11,593 bases of DNA from an uncultured Rickettsiales bacterium (lineage in GTDB: Bacteria; Pseudomonadota; Alphaproteobacteria; Rickettsiales; UBA1997). This document shows positions 1-8,072 of the stretch, piece after piece. The notes under the pieces were generated by a model. It was given only the letters and a program-made list of their open reading frames with translations, was not told the origin of the DNA and did no database searches. The DNA lies in NCBI GenBank assembly GCA_951800555.1, contig CATOJU010000017.1, positions 1-11,593 of the forward strand. Reading direction: 5' to 3'. Position numbers and translations under genes: made by a program. The first letter of the stretch is position 1, and each line of letters begins with the position of its first letter.

Positions 1-1327
1 GCCTTGCTTTTTCAATTTTTTCTTTTCTAATATTCTTTTTTTCATTTTTTAATTCTTCTCTTTCCATTTCATAATCTATTCCTTTCTTTTTAGCGGCGCC
101 TACCATTATATTTCTGGCATTTAATTTTGCTCTTTTATCACATAAATTTGCAAAATCTCTACAACCAAGTCTATGTTCTCCATTGAGTACTTCGATTTTA
201 TTTTTCATTTTTTTGATTGCTTTCTTTTGTCTAGAATTAAATCCTAAAAAAAACCTTTTTCCATTTTTTTTCTGTTTTTCTTTTAATTCTTCTTCTTTAG
301 AAATTACAGCCGAAGCAAAACATCTTTCATATAATCTTGTTTGTTCAGTTGAATCTAGAGTTTGTCCATTTTTTTCATATTCTTTTAAAACTATTTCATA
401 TCTTTCGGAAGCTTTTTTATTTATATTTTCTAACATCACTTCTTCTGCACTGTCTATTTCTCCATCATTTTTTATATCAGTAATCATAGTTTTAGTTTTC
501 TTTTCTACTTCTTTACCAGTTTTCCCATAAGTTCCTTTACTCATTAATTCTTTTGTTTTTTTAATTTCTTCTTTAGCTTTTTGATCCATATTATATTTTT
601 TAGTTCTATTTCTGTATCTTCTAGCTTCCTTTGATAAAGAAATTGAAAAATAACCTTTTGGTTTTATTGGCGGTCGTCCTTGTTTTTTTGCCTCTGCAAG
701 TGCATCTTTTAAATCAATATTTGGATTTTTTACTTTTGCTTGTATTGCTTTAGTATATGTTTCATATAAATCAGTACGATCAGGAATTAAAGCTTTTTTT
801 AATTTTTCTTCAGCTTTTATAGTTTCTTCTATAGTCCCACCTCTTTTACATTCTACTATGTTTTCTGCTAAAAGATTTAAATAAGGATCTTTTTTATGTA
901 TATAATTATCAACTTCTTCATTCATTTTTTTTATATCTTTTTCTTCGAGAGTACTAATGTTTTCTGGTGCTTTTTTCCCAGTATATTCTTCATATTTTTT
1001 TTCAAATTCTTTTTTTTTATTTTCATCATCATTAATATGTTCTAATGTTCCCTGTTTTACTTTTCCATCATTACCTAAATCTTCAGGTTCAATTACTCCT
1101 AAAAGAATCAATAACCATGTTAAAAAATCGTCGCTTTTAGACCTTAAATCACCATAAGATTTCGATGCTATTTCATTATATTTTTCTTGTTGTTCTTCTG
1201 TTGCATTACCTTCAGAGTTTTCTGAACTATTTGAATTATCCATACTTTCCATTTCTGCTTCTGACATATCTACAGGTTCTACTTCCTGAGCTTGATTTTG
1301 TTGTTGTTCTACCATATTTATTTCCAT
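1..1327 (-). CDS. Unrecognised Lys/Glu-rich charged protein, partial (runs off the left edge)
   Basis: I do not recognise this protein. Reading leftward from the ATG at 1327, the frame stays open for 442 codons and leaves the window without a stop, so the C-terminus is missing. No signal peptide is visible. Residues 6-50 are acidic and rich in Gln, Glu, Ser and Asn with almost no basic residues. The one hydrophobic patch is FLTWLLILLGVI (68-79), short for a membrane helix. The rest is hydrophilic, with Lys/Glu-rich stretches that look helical or coiled-coil-prone (about 245-280, 340-380, 415-442). Residues 284-295 (DIKNDGEIDSAE) resemble an EF-hand calcium loop. Cysteines occur at 160, 336, 389 and 396. 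A near-consensus promoter lies just upstream. The start could also be Met5 (1315), which has GGAA seven bases before it, whereas Met1 has no Shine-Dalgarno. The frame is surely coding because it is so long and has normal codon use. Function is unknown. A cytosolic or secreted host-interaction protein is possible but unproven. Confidence 0.85.
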   Translation of the reverse strand, partial: MEINMVEQQQNQAQEVEPVDMSEAEMESMDNSNSSENSEGNATEEQQEKYNEIASKSYGDLRSKSDDFLTWLLILLGVIEPEDLGNDGKVKQGTLEHINDDENKKKEFEKKYEEYTGKKAPENISTLEEKDIKKMNEEVDNYIHKKDPYLNLLAENIVECKRGGTIEETIKAEEKLKKALIPDRTDLYETYTKAIQAKVKNPNIDLKDALAEAKKQGRPPIKPKGYFSISLSKEARRYRNRTKKYNMDQKAKEEIKKTKELMSKGTYGKTGKEVEKKTKTMITDIKNDGEIDSAEEVMLENINKKASERYEIVLKEYEKNGQTLDSTEQTRLYERCFASAVISKEEELKEKQKKNGKRFFLGFNSRQKKAIKKMKNKIEVLNGEHRLGCRDFANLCDKRAKLNARNIMVGAAKKKGIDYEMEREELKNEKKNIRKEKIEKAR

Positions 1328-1349
1328 TATTTATTAAAATATAATATAT

Positions 1350-1378
1350 ATTATATAAAACCATAATTAAAAAGTCAA
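1350..1378 (-). promoter_or_regulatory. Sigma-70-type promoter of the left-edge charged-protein gene
   Basis: On the minus strand TTGACT (1373-1378) is followed by a 17-nt spacer and a perfect TATAAT (1350-1355). The predicted start of transcription is near 1343, about 16 nt before the ATG at 1327, so the leader is very short. The promoter sits in the 64-nt gap after the AsmA-like gene stop, which implies the charged-protein gene is transcribed independently of thrS. I see no hairpin terminator for the upstream operon in this gap, so read-through is also possible. Confidence 0.75.
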
Positions 1379-1391
1379 TAAAATTTTAATT

Positions 1392-4364
1392 TTATATCAA
1401 AAAAAGCAACAAAAACAAATTTCTCAAAGAATTACTATTCATAGTACTTATAGGAATTAAATTAAATTCATAATCACTATTTAAATTTTCTCTTTTAAAA
1501 TTATAACCAATAGTAAATAATCCTGCCTTATCTTTACCAAAAAGAATTTTATTAATAATAGGAATTTTATTTACTCCAAATAAAGTATTCAATTTTCCAA
1601 GTGGAGCTATTAACCCCTCGAAATCAAATTTCCCTGAATCAAAATAATATCTACCACCACAACTTATTCCAAAGCCAAAAATATCACTACTTTCTACCAA
1701 CAATTTTTTAATTCTCAAAATATTATCATTAAAGTAAATTTCTGTTGAAAGTTTATCGAAATTCATAGTGTTATTTGATTTTAAATTACTTTTAAATTTT
1801 TCTGTGACAATATTATTATTTAAAATATAATTATAGAATTTTGCATTTTTTAAATCCTTAGTAATTACACTAAAACCATGTTTTACTCTTAATCTCCCTC
1901 TAAAATTAAATTTTTCATCAATCACTCCATCGAGATATAAATCACCATTTAATACTTTATCATTTATATCAAAAATACTTAAAAACTTTCCAAAGTTGTT
2001 GTAACTAAAATTCAATTGATATTTATTTTCATCGAATTTTAATAAATTAAAATTTAAATTATTGTTTTCTAGTTTTGATTTTAATTCCAAATTATATATT
2101 TTATTATTAGAATAGCTTCCTAATATATTCGTATTTGTAAAACTATATTTTTTATTGAAAATTAAATCATTAAAATTTATATCAAAATTTATTTTTTTAT
2201 CAATTTCTAAATAATCCTTTGTTACAGATATAGATAACCCATCATACTCTACTTTGAGACTATCAACTAATTTGTCAATTTCTTTATTTATATTAATTTT
2301 TTCTCCATTTATATTAATATTTATATCGCCATTATCAATATATTCAAAATCAAAATTATTATTGTCATATATAATATTATTTAAATATAGTCCTTTTAAT
2401 TCTCCATCTCTTATGGTTCCATCTCCACCAAGATTTATAGCTTTACCATTAGCTTTAATATTTTCTAATGTAACTTCTTCATCAAAAACATTAATATCTA
2501 AATTTAATCCAAAATCTTCATTTTTATTTTTTACAAAATCAATTATTGGAAAATAAATAAAAGAATCTTTAAAATTTACTTTAGTCAAAAATTTATTAGA
2601 ATTTGCATTTTTTAACAATTTAAATTCAATACCAGAATTATCATTAAATAAAAATGTGTTATTATTTTTAATATTTCCATTAATATCTATTAAAACATTT
2701 TCAAATATTAAATCGCTAAATGGCATATCAATTTTTATAGTCGTTTTAGCTTGCCCATTCAAATAATTTTTTACAAAATTTTTTATTTTTTTTTTATTTG
2801 TACTACCTATAAAGTAAAATAATTCATGGGCATCTCCATTAGATTCTAAATTTATAAGTAATGATGGATTATCACTTGTAAAGTCTGTATAAATTGTTCC
2901 ATTTGAAATTTTTGTGTTTTCTACTGTTGCTTTATTCACATAAAATTTCATATCATTATCAGTAAAAATAGCTTTTGCTTCCATATTATAAATAGATGGA
3001 AAAAATTCACTATAATTAAGGTAAACATTGTCCATATAAACTTTAGAATCAACTTTTTCAAGCTTTAATTTTTTATCATTTTCATCAAAATTTAGTACAA
3101 GATTGGCAATAGCTCTTGGTATTAATCCAGATTTGAAATGTTCTATAACCCACTCCCTAATCCCTAAATCATCAAGAAAAACTGGCCATAATATATACAA
3201 TTCATCAATACCAGCATTAGCTATATCAAAGTTTAGCTTAAGAAAATCTTTATTTTCAAATTCAAAAGACATAGCAAAATCTATAATTTTATTTTTATTT
3301 TTGTCAGTAAAAAGTTCAGCAGTTAAACTTTTTAAATCTATACTTTTATTATCTTTTATATAACCATCCAAGACTAAATTTTTATAATTTATATTGCCTC
3401 CAAAAAATTGTTTTAAATTAAAATTTCCTTTTTGTGAAGTAATTGTAAATTTACTATTTTCAACAGTTTTACAATCTTTTATGAATATATTAAAAACGAC
3501 GTTAAAATTTCCTTTTACATTTTTAATATAATTTTCTAAATCTGGTAAATTTTCAAAAACATTAGTCAAATTATAAATAGAAAGATTATTTAATTTTATC
3601 TCGCAATCTATGTTTTTATTTTTTTTTATAATACAATTATTAAAAGACTCTAATATTTTTTTTTTATTATTAATTTTAGTTTTTAAATTAAAATTTAATG
3701 CAACACTATTAAAATGTTTGTTAATTTTTATATGATTTTCAATTATTTCAATTTTGTCTAGATTTTTTGTATCTTTATTAAAAAAATATAAAGTACTATT
3801 TTTTATATCCAGTTTATTAAAAAATAATATATTATTTTCATTAAAATAATCAGTAAAATCATCAAATATATTAGTTATTTCTTCATAATTTAAATTAACT
3901 TTTGATACTTTTTTCTCTTTTGATAAATTATTTTCTAGACCGTCATATCCTAAATAAGTTGTTACATCTTCTATTGCTATATTGTTTAAAAAAAATTTAC
4001 CAAGGATTAGATCCCATATTTTTATTTTAAAATCTATTTTTGGAAAATTTAAATAAATTCCTTTAATCTTAAAATCAAGATCCTTTACACTATAAATTAT
4101 ATCAAAATTTTTATTTAAACTTAAACTAGCTTTTTCAAATTTAAAATCATCTATATTTTTTATACTTCCCATTTTTGTGGCTACATATTGATTTAAAGAA
4201 CCTATTTCTCTCGGTTCTTTAAAAATAAAAATCGCCAAAAATAAAATTGGTAATAATAAAGTGATTAATAAAGATAAAAAAATTTTAATAAATATAAACA
4301 ATAAAGAAAAAACTTTTTTATCTTCTTTTTTCAAAAAAATTTCTAGTTTTTTAAAGAAATTCAT
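1392..4364 (-). CDS. AsmA/YhdP-like envelope protein (DUF3971-type)
   Basis: This 990-residue protein has a short basic cytoplasmic start, one long hydrophobic segment at about residues 18-48 (membrane anchor), then a very long Asn/Lys/Ile-rich body of alternating beta-strand-like segments expected in the periplasm. Residues 390-420 (WPVFLDDLGIREWVIEHFKSG) match the DUF3971 pattern. Residues 901-990 match the AsmA-like C-terminal region: a G-x-YYFDSGKFDFEG strand pair, then APLGKLNTLFG, IPIINKILFG, LFTIGYNF, and a closing NLIPIS...LRNLF. The family (YhdP, TamB and AsmA relatives) forms bridge-like beta structures that carry phospholipids between inner and outer membranes; the role here is inferred from that. 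The gene starts 20 nt after the thrS stop with no Shine-Dalgarno and is probably co-transcribed with thrS. Length is shorter than E. coli YhdP (about 1,270) but typical of compact alphaproteobacterial versions. Its extreme Asn/Lys content follows the AT bias. Confidence 0.82.
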   Translation of the reverse strand: MNFFKKLEIFLKKEDKKVFSLLFIFIKIFLSLLITLLLPILFLAIFIFKEPREIGSLNQYVATKMGSIKNIDDFKFEKASLSLNKNFDIIYSVKDLDFKIKGIYLNFPKIDFKIKIWDLILGKFFLNNIAIEDVTTYLGYDGLENNLSKEKKVSKVNLNYEEITNIFDDFTDYFNENNILFFNKLDIKNSTLYFFNKDTKNLDKIEIIENHIKINKHFNSVALNFNLKTKINNKKKILESFNNCIIKKNKNIDCEIKLNNLSIYNLTNVFENLPDLENYIKNVKGNFNVVFNIFIKDCKTVENSKFTITSQKGNFNLKQFFGGNINYKNLVLDGYIKDNKSIDLKSLTAELFTDKNKNKIIDFAMSFEFENKDFLKLNFDIANAGIDELYILWPVFLDDLGIREWVIEHFKSGLIPRAIANLVLNFDENDKKLKLEKVDSKVYMDNVYLNYSEFFPSIYNMEAKAIFTDNDMKFYVNKATVENTKISNGTIYTDFTSDNPSLLINLESNGDAHELFYFIGSTNKKKIKNFVKNYLNGQAKTTIKIDMPFSDLIFENVLIDINGNIKNNNTFLFNDNSGIEFKLLKNANSNKFLTKVNFKDSFIYFPIIDFVKNKNEDFGLNLDINVFDEEVTLENIKANGKAINLGGDGTIRDGELKGLYLNNIIYDNNNFDFEYIDNGDINININGEKININKEIDKLVDSLKVEYDGLSISVTKDYLEIDKKINFDINFNDLIFNKKYSFTNTNILGSYSNNKIYNLELKSKLENNNLNFNLLKFDENKYQLNFSYNNFGKFLSIFDINDKVLNGDLYLDGVIDEKFNFRGRLRVKHGFSVITKDLKNAKFYNYILNNNIVTEKFKSNLKSNNTMNFDKLSTEIYFNDNILRIKKLLVESSDIFGFGISCGGRYYFDSGKFDFEGLIAPLGKLNTLFGVNKIPIINKILFGKDKAGLFTIGYNFKRENLNSDYEFNLIPISTMNSNSLRNLFLLLFLI

Positions 4365-4384
4365 AAATTATTTATTATTAATAA

Positions 4385-6328
4385 TTATTGTAAACTATAA
4401 TTTTTTTCTTTCAATTTAATTTTCATTTTTACTTTATTTATCAATTCATCCAAAGATAAATCAATAGTATTTTCTTCACCTAAAATTCTAACATTCACAG
4501 TATGAGAAGTTTCTTCTTTTTTACCTATTGTTAAAATATAAGGAATTTTTTCCAATGACATTTCTCTAATTTTGTAACCAATTTTCTCATTAGAAACATC
4601 AAGTTTTGCTTTTAAACCTTCACCTGCCAATCTATCATAAACATATTTAGCATAAGTTTTACTATCGTCAGAAATATTAGCTATACCAAATTGCAATGGA
4701 TTCATCCATAAAGGAAATTTACCTTCAGTTTGCTCTATAAATATTCCTAAAAATCTTTCTATAGAACCAAAAATTGCTCTATGAAACATTATAGGTTCAT
4801 GTTTTTGCCCGTCTTCTCCTACATAGCTAATACTAAACCTAGCTGGTAAATTCATATCTAATTGTATAGTTCCAGCTTGCCATTCTCTACCAACTGCATC
4901 TCGCAAAACAAATTCCAATTTAGGTCCATAAAATGCCCCTTCTCCTTCAAAAATTGTAAAAGGTAATTCCATTTTTGATAGTGTATCGGAAAGTGCTTTT
5001 TCACTAATATCCCAAATTTCTTCACTTCCTATTCTTAATTTAGGCCTTGTAGATAATTTAATTTTTACATTTTCACTTTCAAAACCAAAATCTTTATAAA
5101 TATCAAGTAAAAATTGTATCAATTCCATACATTGACTTTCCATTTGTTCAGGAGTACAAAAAATGTGTGCATCATCTTGTGTAAATTCTCTAACTCTTAA
5201 AAGCCCTAATAAAGCGCCACTTGCTTCATATCTATTAACTTTTCCAAATTCCGCTATTTTTAAAGGTAAATCTCTATAAGATTTTAATCCTTGTTTATAA
5301 ATTAAAATTCCACCTGGACAATTCATAGGTTTTATACAAAATTGCTTTCCATCTTCTGTTTGACCTGAATAATTATGAGCTCCATATTTTTCCCAATGTC
5401 CTGAAATTTCCCATAAAACTCTATCCATAACTCTAGGAGTTGATACTTCAATATAACTAGAATTTTCCTGCTTTTCCCTCATATAGTTTATTAGTTTATT
5501 ATACATATATAAACCTTTAGGATGCCAAAAAGCAGAACCAGGCGCATATTCTGGTTCAAAATGTGCTAGATCCATAATTTTACAAATTTTTCTATGATCT
5601 CTTTTTTCTGCTTCTTCTTGCATTTTTAAATAATTTTCAAGATTTTCATTGCTATCAAAAGCTACACCATAAATTCTTTGTAGCATTTTATTATTACTAT
5701 CACCTCTCCAATAGGCACCAGCAACCTTTGTTAATTTAAAATTTTTTAAATATCTGGCAGATGGTACATGAGTTCCTTTACATAAATCAATAAATTCCCC
5801 TAATTTATATATACTTATTTTTTCATTTTGGTTTAATCCATTTATTAATTCAATTTTATAATCTTGTCCATTTTCCTTAAAATATTTTAAGGCATCTTCT
5901 CTACTCCAAATTTCTTTTATAAATTTTTCATCTTTTTTTACAAGTTCCTGCATTTTAGCAGAAATTATATTTAAATCATCTTCTGTAAACGGTTCAGTAA
6001 CATCAAAATCATAATAAAATCCATTTTCTATTGCCGGTCCTATAGCAAATTTTACTTTATTATTTCCATATAATTCCTGTATTGCATAAGCTAATAAATG
6101 AGCAGTTGAATGCCTGAGAATTTCAAGTCCAGGTTCAGATTTTGTAGTTATTAATTTTATTGTAGAGTTATTAGTAATGTTTGTAGTTGATAAATCAAAA
6201 ATTTCGTCATCAATTGCTATCGCAACTAAATTAGCAGATGTTTTATTTTCTAAAATTTTAGAGATTTGAAAACCATTAAGTCCTTCTTCAATTTCGTACT
6301 CTTTTCCAAAATAGTTTATCTTTAACAT
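4385..6328 (-). CDS. thrS: Threonine--tRNA ligase
   Basis: This cytoplasmic enzyme charges tRNA-Thr with threonine using ATP. The 647 residues match the bacterial length (E. coli 642) and all domains are present. Residues 1-62 are the TGS domain. The editing domain carries its metal-site residues: HxxxH at 73/77 (LRHSTAHLL), plus C183 and H187 in LCKGTHVPS. The class II catalytic core has FWHPKG (268-272), the zinc ligands C337 (KPMNCPGG), H388 (TQDDAHIFC) and H516 (IMFHRAIFG), and motif 3 GSIERFLGIFIE (521-532). The anticodon-binding domain runs from about 540 to the end, with EKIGYKIREMSLEKIPY. The start is the only ATG that gives a full TGS domain. It lacks a Shine-Dalgarno but lies downstream of a good promoter. 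The AsmA-like gene follows after 20 nt. Nothing suggests decay; the active and editing sites are both intact. Confidence 0.97.
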   Translation of the reverse strand: MLKINYFGKEYEIEEGLNGFQISKILENKTSANLVAIAIDDEIFDLSTTNITNNSTIKLITTKSEPGLEILRHSTAHLLAYAIQELYGNNKVKFAIGPAIENGFYYDFDVTEPFTEDDLNIISAKMQELVKKDEKFIKEIWSREDALKYFKENGQDYKIELINGLNQNEKISIYKLGEFIDLCKGTHVPSARYLKNFKLTKVAGAYWRGDSNNKMLQRIYGVAFDSNENLENYLKMQEEAEKRDHRKICKIMDLAHFEPEYAPGSAFWHPKGLYMYNKLINYMREKQENSSYIEVSTPRVMDRVLWEISGHWEKYGAHNYSGQTEDGKQFCIKPMNCPGGILIYKQGLKSYRDLPLKIAEFGKVNRYEASGALLGLLRVREFTQDDAHIFCTPEQMESQCMELIQFLLDIYKDFGFESENVKIKLSTRPKLRIGSEEIWDISEKALSDTLSKMELPFTIFEGEGAFYGPKLEFVLRDAVGREWQAGTIQLDMNLPARFSISYVGEDGQKHEPIMFHRAIFGSIERFLGIFIEQTEGKFPLWMNPLQFGIANISDDSKTYAKYVYDRLAGEGLKAKLDVSNEKIGYKIREMSLEKIPYILTIGKKEETSHTVNVRILGEENTIDLSLDELINKVKMKIKLKEKNYSLQ

Positions 6329-6384
6329 TTTTTTAATACTTAAAATTAATAACTTTCATAAAAACCTATTTTTAGGTCTAAAAA

Positions 6385-6413
6385 ATTATAACATAGTTTT
6401 TATAAAAAGTAAA
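6385..6413 (-). promoter_or_regulatory. Sigma-70-type promoter of thrS
   Basis: On the minus strand TTTACT (6408-6413) is followed by a 17-nt spacer and a perfect TATAAT (6385-6390). Predicted transcription start is near 6378, giving a leader of about 50 nt before the thrS ATG at 6328. The -35 box lies inside the left arm of an inverted repeat (6405-6417). This promoter would make thrS and the AsmA-like gene independent of kdsA-ruvX. Confidence 0.7.
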
Positions 6414-6469
6414 GAAAAAAATAAAATTATATCGGTTTATATTATTTAGGGAAAGCTTTCTTTACTTTT
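6405..6469. repeat. 13-bp perfect inverted repeat next to the thrS promoter
   Basis: AAAAGTAAAGAAA at 6405-6417 pairs with TTTCTTTACTTTT at 6457-6469 with 39 nt between. Each arm contains only two G/C pairs, so a hairpin would be weak and chance in AT-rich DNA cannot be excluded. The placement is interesting: one arm overlaps the thrS -35 box and the other ends 4 nt from the stop of the transposase-like scrap. It could be the remains of a mobile-element end, an operator, or coincidence. Confidence 0.4.
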
Positions 6470-6473
6470 ATAT

Positions 6474-6572
6474 TTATAAATGTTCCATAGAACCTAAACA
6501 GTCAATAGATGAATGAAGTCTATAATATATATATTTAAATTCTCTTTCTATTATTAAGAATAAAAAATAATA
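6474..6572 (-). pseudogene. Remnant of an IS3-type transposase C-terminus
   Basis: On the minus strand 32 codons lie open between TAA at 6573-6575 and TAA at 6474-6476, with no start codon. The end of the peptide reads YYRLHSSIDCLGSMEHL. This resembles the C-terminus of IS3/rve-type integrase-core transposases, which commonly end with a pattern like YN..R.HSSL.Y.SP..F; the RLHSS-I-D block and S-M-E near the end fit. The match is short and from memory of the family, not from a search. The piece appears to have lost the usual residues between YI and YYR. If real, it is the last fragment of an element otherwise erased, between ruvX and thrS. No intact terminal repeats or target duplication are evident. 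Confidence 0.45.
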
Positions 6573-6656
6573 TTAAAGGAGTAAAAGAAAATTAAAATTA
6601 AACTTCTTTTCCTATCAAAGAAATTTCTTTTAATTCTTTAATTTTATTTTGATCTA

Positions 6657-7118
6657 TTATTTTAAATTATCTAAAACATTCTGTAAAATATAATGAGCTG
6701 CCACCTTATCCACTATTTCTTTCGTTTTTTTAAATTTAGTTGACATTTCATCTATTAAAAAATTTTCAGCCTCAAAAGATGTCAAATACTCATTTTGAAA
6801 AAAAATTGGTATTTTTATTTTTTCATCCAACATTTTTGTAAATCTTCTAGCAAAAGCACTTGATTTTGTTTCTTCTTCTTTTGAATTTAAAGGTAATCCT
6901 ACAACTATACCTTCTACATTATTTTCTATAATATAATCGTCTATTATTTGTATATCTTTTTCATTACTTTTTCTTTTTATAATAAATTTAGGTGTAGCTA
7001 TACTTTTATCTCTATCAGATAATGCTACACCTATTGTTTTTGTTCCTACATCTAAACCCAATAGTCTTTTATTTTTTTGAATATTTTTTTTAAAGTCTAT
7101 TAAATTTTCAAATATCAT
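6657..7118 (-). CDS. ruvX: Putative pre-16S rRNA nuclease / RuvX (YqgF family)
   Basis: This protein belongs to the YqgF/RuvX family, RNase H-fold nucleases. They are implicated in maturing the 5' end of 16S rRNA and were earlier proposed as Holliday-junction resolvases. The sequence shows the family signature in order: GLDVGTKTIGVALSD (21-35, catalytic D23), VVGLPLN (72-78), an SSAFARRF helix, QNEYLTSFEAE (108-118, catalytic E110) and VDKVAAHYILQ (136-146, catalytic D137). At 153 residues it is slightly longer than E. coli YqgF (138) because of about 15 extra N-terminal residues. The ATG lies 5 nt after the kdsA stop with no Shine-Dalgarno, so translation is probably coupled and the two genes share a transcript. 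All acidic active-site residues are present. Confidence 0.93.
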   Translation of the reverse strand: MIFENLIDFKKNIQKNKRLLGLDVGTKTIGVALSDRDKSIATPKFIIKRKSNEKDIQIIDDYIIENNVEGIVVGLPLNSKEEETKSSAFARRFTKMLDEKIKIPIFFQNEYLTSFEAENFLIDEMSTKFKKTKEIVDKVAAHYILQNVLDNLK

Positions 7119-7123
7119 TAAAA

Positions 7124-7963
7124 TTAGTTATTATTATTTTTAATAATATCATCTATTTTAACTAGTATTGTAAGAATCCTTTCTAATTGATCTAACCTTA
7201 CCATATTTGGACCATCACTTGGCGCATTATCAGGATCTTGATGCACCTCCATAAATACAACCGCAACCCCTACAGCAACTGCTGCCCTTGCTATATATTC
7301 AGCCATTTCTCTATTTCCTACTGTACAGCCATTACCAGCTCCAGGCCTTTGAACTGAATGTGTTGCATCACAAGATACTGGACAACCAGTTTCTGCCATA
7401 ATTGGGTAGCAAGTCATATCGTTTATTAAAGTATTATAGCCAAAACTTGTTCCTCTATCACATAAAATAATATTTTCATTACCGAATGTTTTCATTTTTT
7501 CAAAAATAAAATGTGTTTCTTTCGGGGAAAGAAATTGCCCTTTTTTAATTTGCACAGGTTTTCCAGTTTCAGCAGCAGCTTTCAATAAATCTGTTTGTCT
7601 ACACAAAAAAGCGGGAATTTGTACTATATCTACAGCTTCTATTATAGGATGTTTAAATTGTTCTTCTGTATGGAAATCTGTTAATATAGGACAGCCAATT
7701 TTTGATTTTACTTCTTTAAAAATATCAACTGCTTTATCAATACCTAATCCTCTTTTTGCATTAGCGCTTGTTCTATTTGCTTTATCAAAAGATGTTTTAA
7801 ATACATAATTAATTTGCAATTTATCACATATTTTTTTTATAGATTCAGCCATAAATAAAGCATGTTCCAAACTTTCTAGTTGGCAAGGTCCACCAATAAA
7901 AGTAAACCTTAAGTCATTTGAAATTTCAAAATTACTGACTTTAATTTTTATATTATTTGTCAT
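7124..7963 (-). CDS. kdsA: 3-deoxy-8-phosphooctulonate synthase (Kdo-8-P synthase), metal-dependent type
   Basis: This cytoplasmic enzyme condenses phosphoenolpyruvate with D-arabinose 5-phosphate to Kdo-8-phosphate, the precursor of the Kdo sugar that links lipid A to the LPS core. The 279-residue length fits the family. Visible landmarks are FIGGPCQLES (22-31), FKTSFDKANRTS (55-66), LTDFHTE (94-100), QIPAFLCRQTDLL (115-127), KKGQFLSP (140-147), CDATHSVQRPG (198-208) and FMEVHQDPDNAPSDGPNM (237-254). C27 occupies the position that is Asn in the metal-independent E. coli enzyme. With H202, E239 and D250 it forms the four-ligand set of the metal-dependent class, with spacings matching Aquifex KdsA (C11, H185, E222, D233). 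It is first in a unit with ruvX and divergent from bioG. Its presence indicates that the organism makes Kdo-containing LPS. Confidence 0.96.
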   Translation of the reverse strand: MTNNIKIKVSNFEISNDLRFTFIGGPCQLESLEHALFMAESIKKICDKLQINYVFKTSFDKANRTSANAKRGLGIDKAVDIFKEVKSKIGCPILTDFHTEEQFKHPIIEAVDIVQIPAFLCRQTDLLKAAAETGKPVQIKKGQFLSPKETHFIFEKMKTFGNENIILCDRGTSFGYNTLINDMTCYPIMAETGCPVSCDATHSVQRPGAGNGCTVGNREMAEYIARAAVAVGVAVVFMEVHQDPDNAPSDGPNMVRLDQLERILTILVKIDDIIKNNNN

Positions 7964-8043
7964 ATTTTTTTTGTTTGTTAATATAATTTTTAGTATTTAT
8001 TTTAATCAATGCCACTGTTAAAAATAATTTACTAAACAGTAAT

Positions 8044-8072
8044 AGTTTACTATATAAATAATAATAAGTCAA
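8044..8072 (-). promoter_or_regulatory. Likely promoter of kdsA-ruvX
   Basis: On the minus strand TTGACT (8067-8072), preceded by TTC, is followed by 17 nt and TAAACT (8044-8049), which matches TATAAT at four of six positions. The leader to the kdsA ATG at 7963 would be about 75 nt. The -35 is strong and the -10 mediocre, so the exact start is uncertain. Confidence 0.5.

Larger units (their letters stand above)
6329..6656. other. 328-nt ruvX-thrS intergenic region
   Basis: This gap has no intact gene. From right to left it holds an untranslatable AT-rich tail after ruvX, including a perfect 14-bp palindrome AAAGAAATTTCTTT at 6617-6630. Next come a transposase-like scrap (6474-6572), one arm of a 13-bp inverted repeat (6457-6469), a 10-bp palindrome GAAAGCTTTC at 6451-6460, and the thrS promoter (6385-6413). 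The thrS leader contains a small hairpin, ACCTA-AAAA-TAGGT on the minus strand (6364-6377), followed by five T. It is too weak to call an attenuator. No strong GC-rich terminator is visible for the kdsA-ruvX unit. Confidence 0.7.

Noticed and set aside
183..530. Open stretch on the plus strand, Phe/Ser-rich
   Set aside because: It is the antisense shadow of the charged protein on the minus strand, whose codon use is far more natural. The stretch at 957-1157 is rejected for the same reason.
2254..3363. Two plus-strand open stretches (2254-2556 and 3103-3363)
   Set aside because: Both lie antisense to the AsmA-like gene, have no family signature and no upstream signals.
6364..6377. Hairpin in the thrS leader followed by five T, a possible attenuator or T-box
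   Set aside because: The stem is only 5 bp with a 4-nt loop. No specifier loop or T-box sequence is visible, and T-boxes are not expected in a Gram-negative thrS leader.
6598..6666. Short coding-like minus-strand stretch after ruvX ending in ELKEISLIGKEV
   Set aside because: It has no start codon, spans only about 22 codons between stops, and resembles nothing I recognise. AT-rich DNA often gives such Lys/Glu/Ile peptides.
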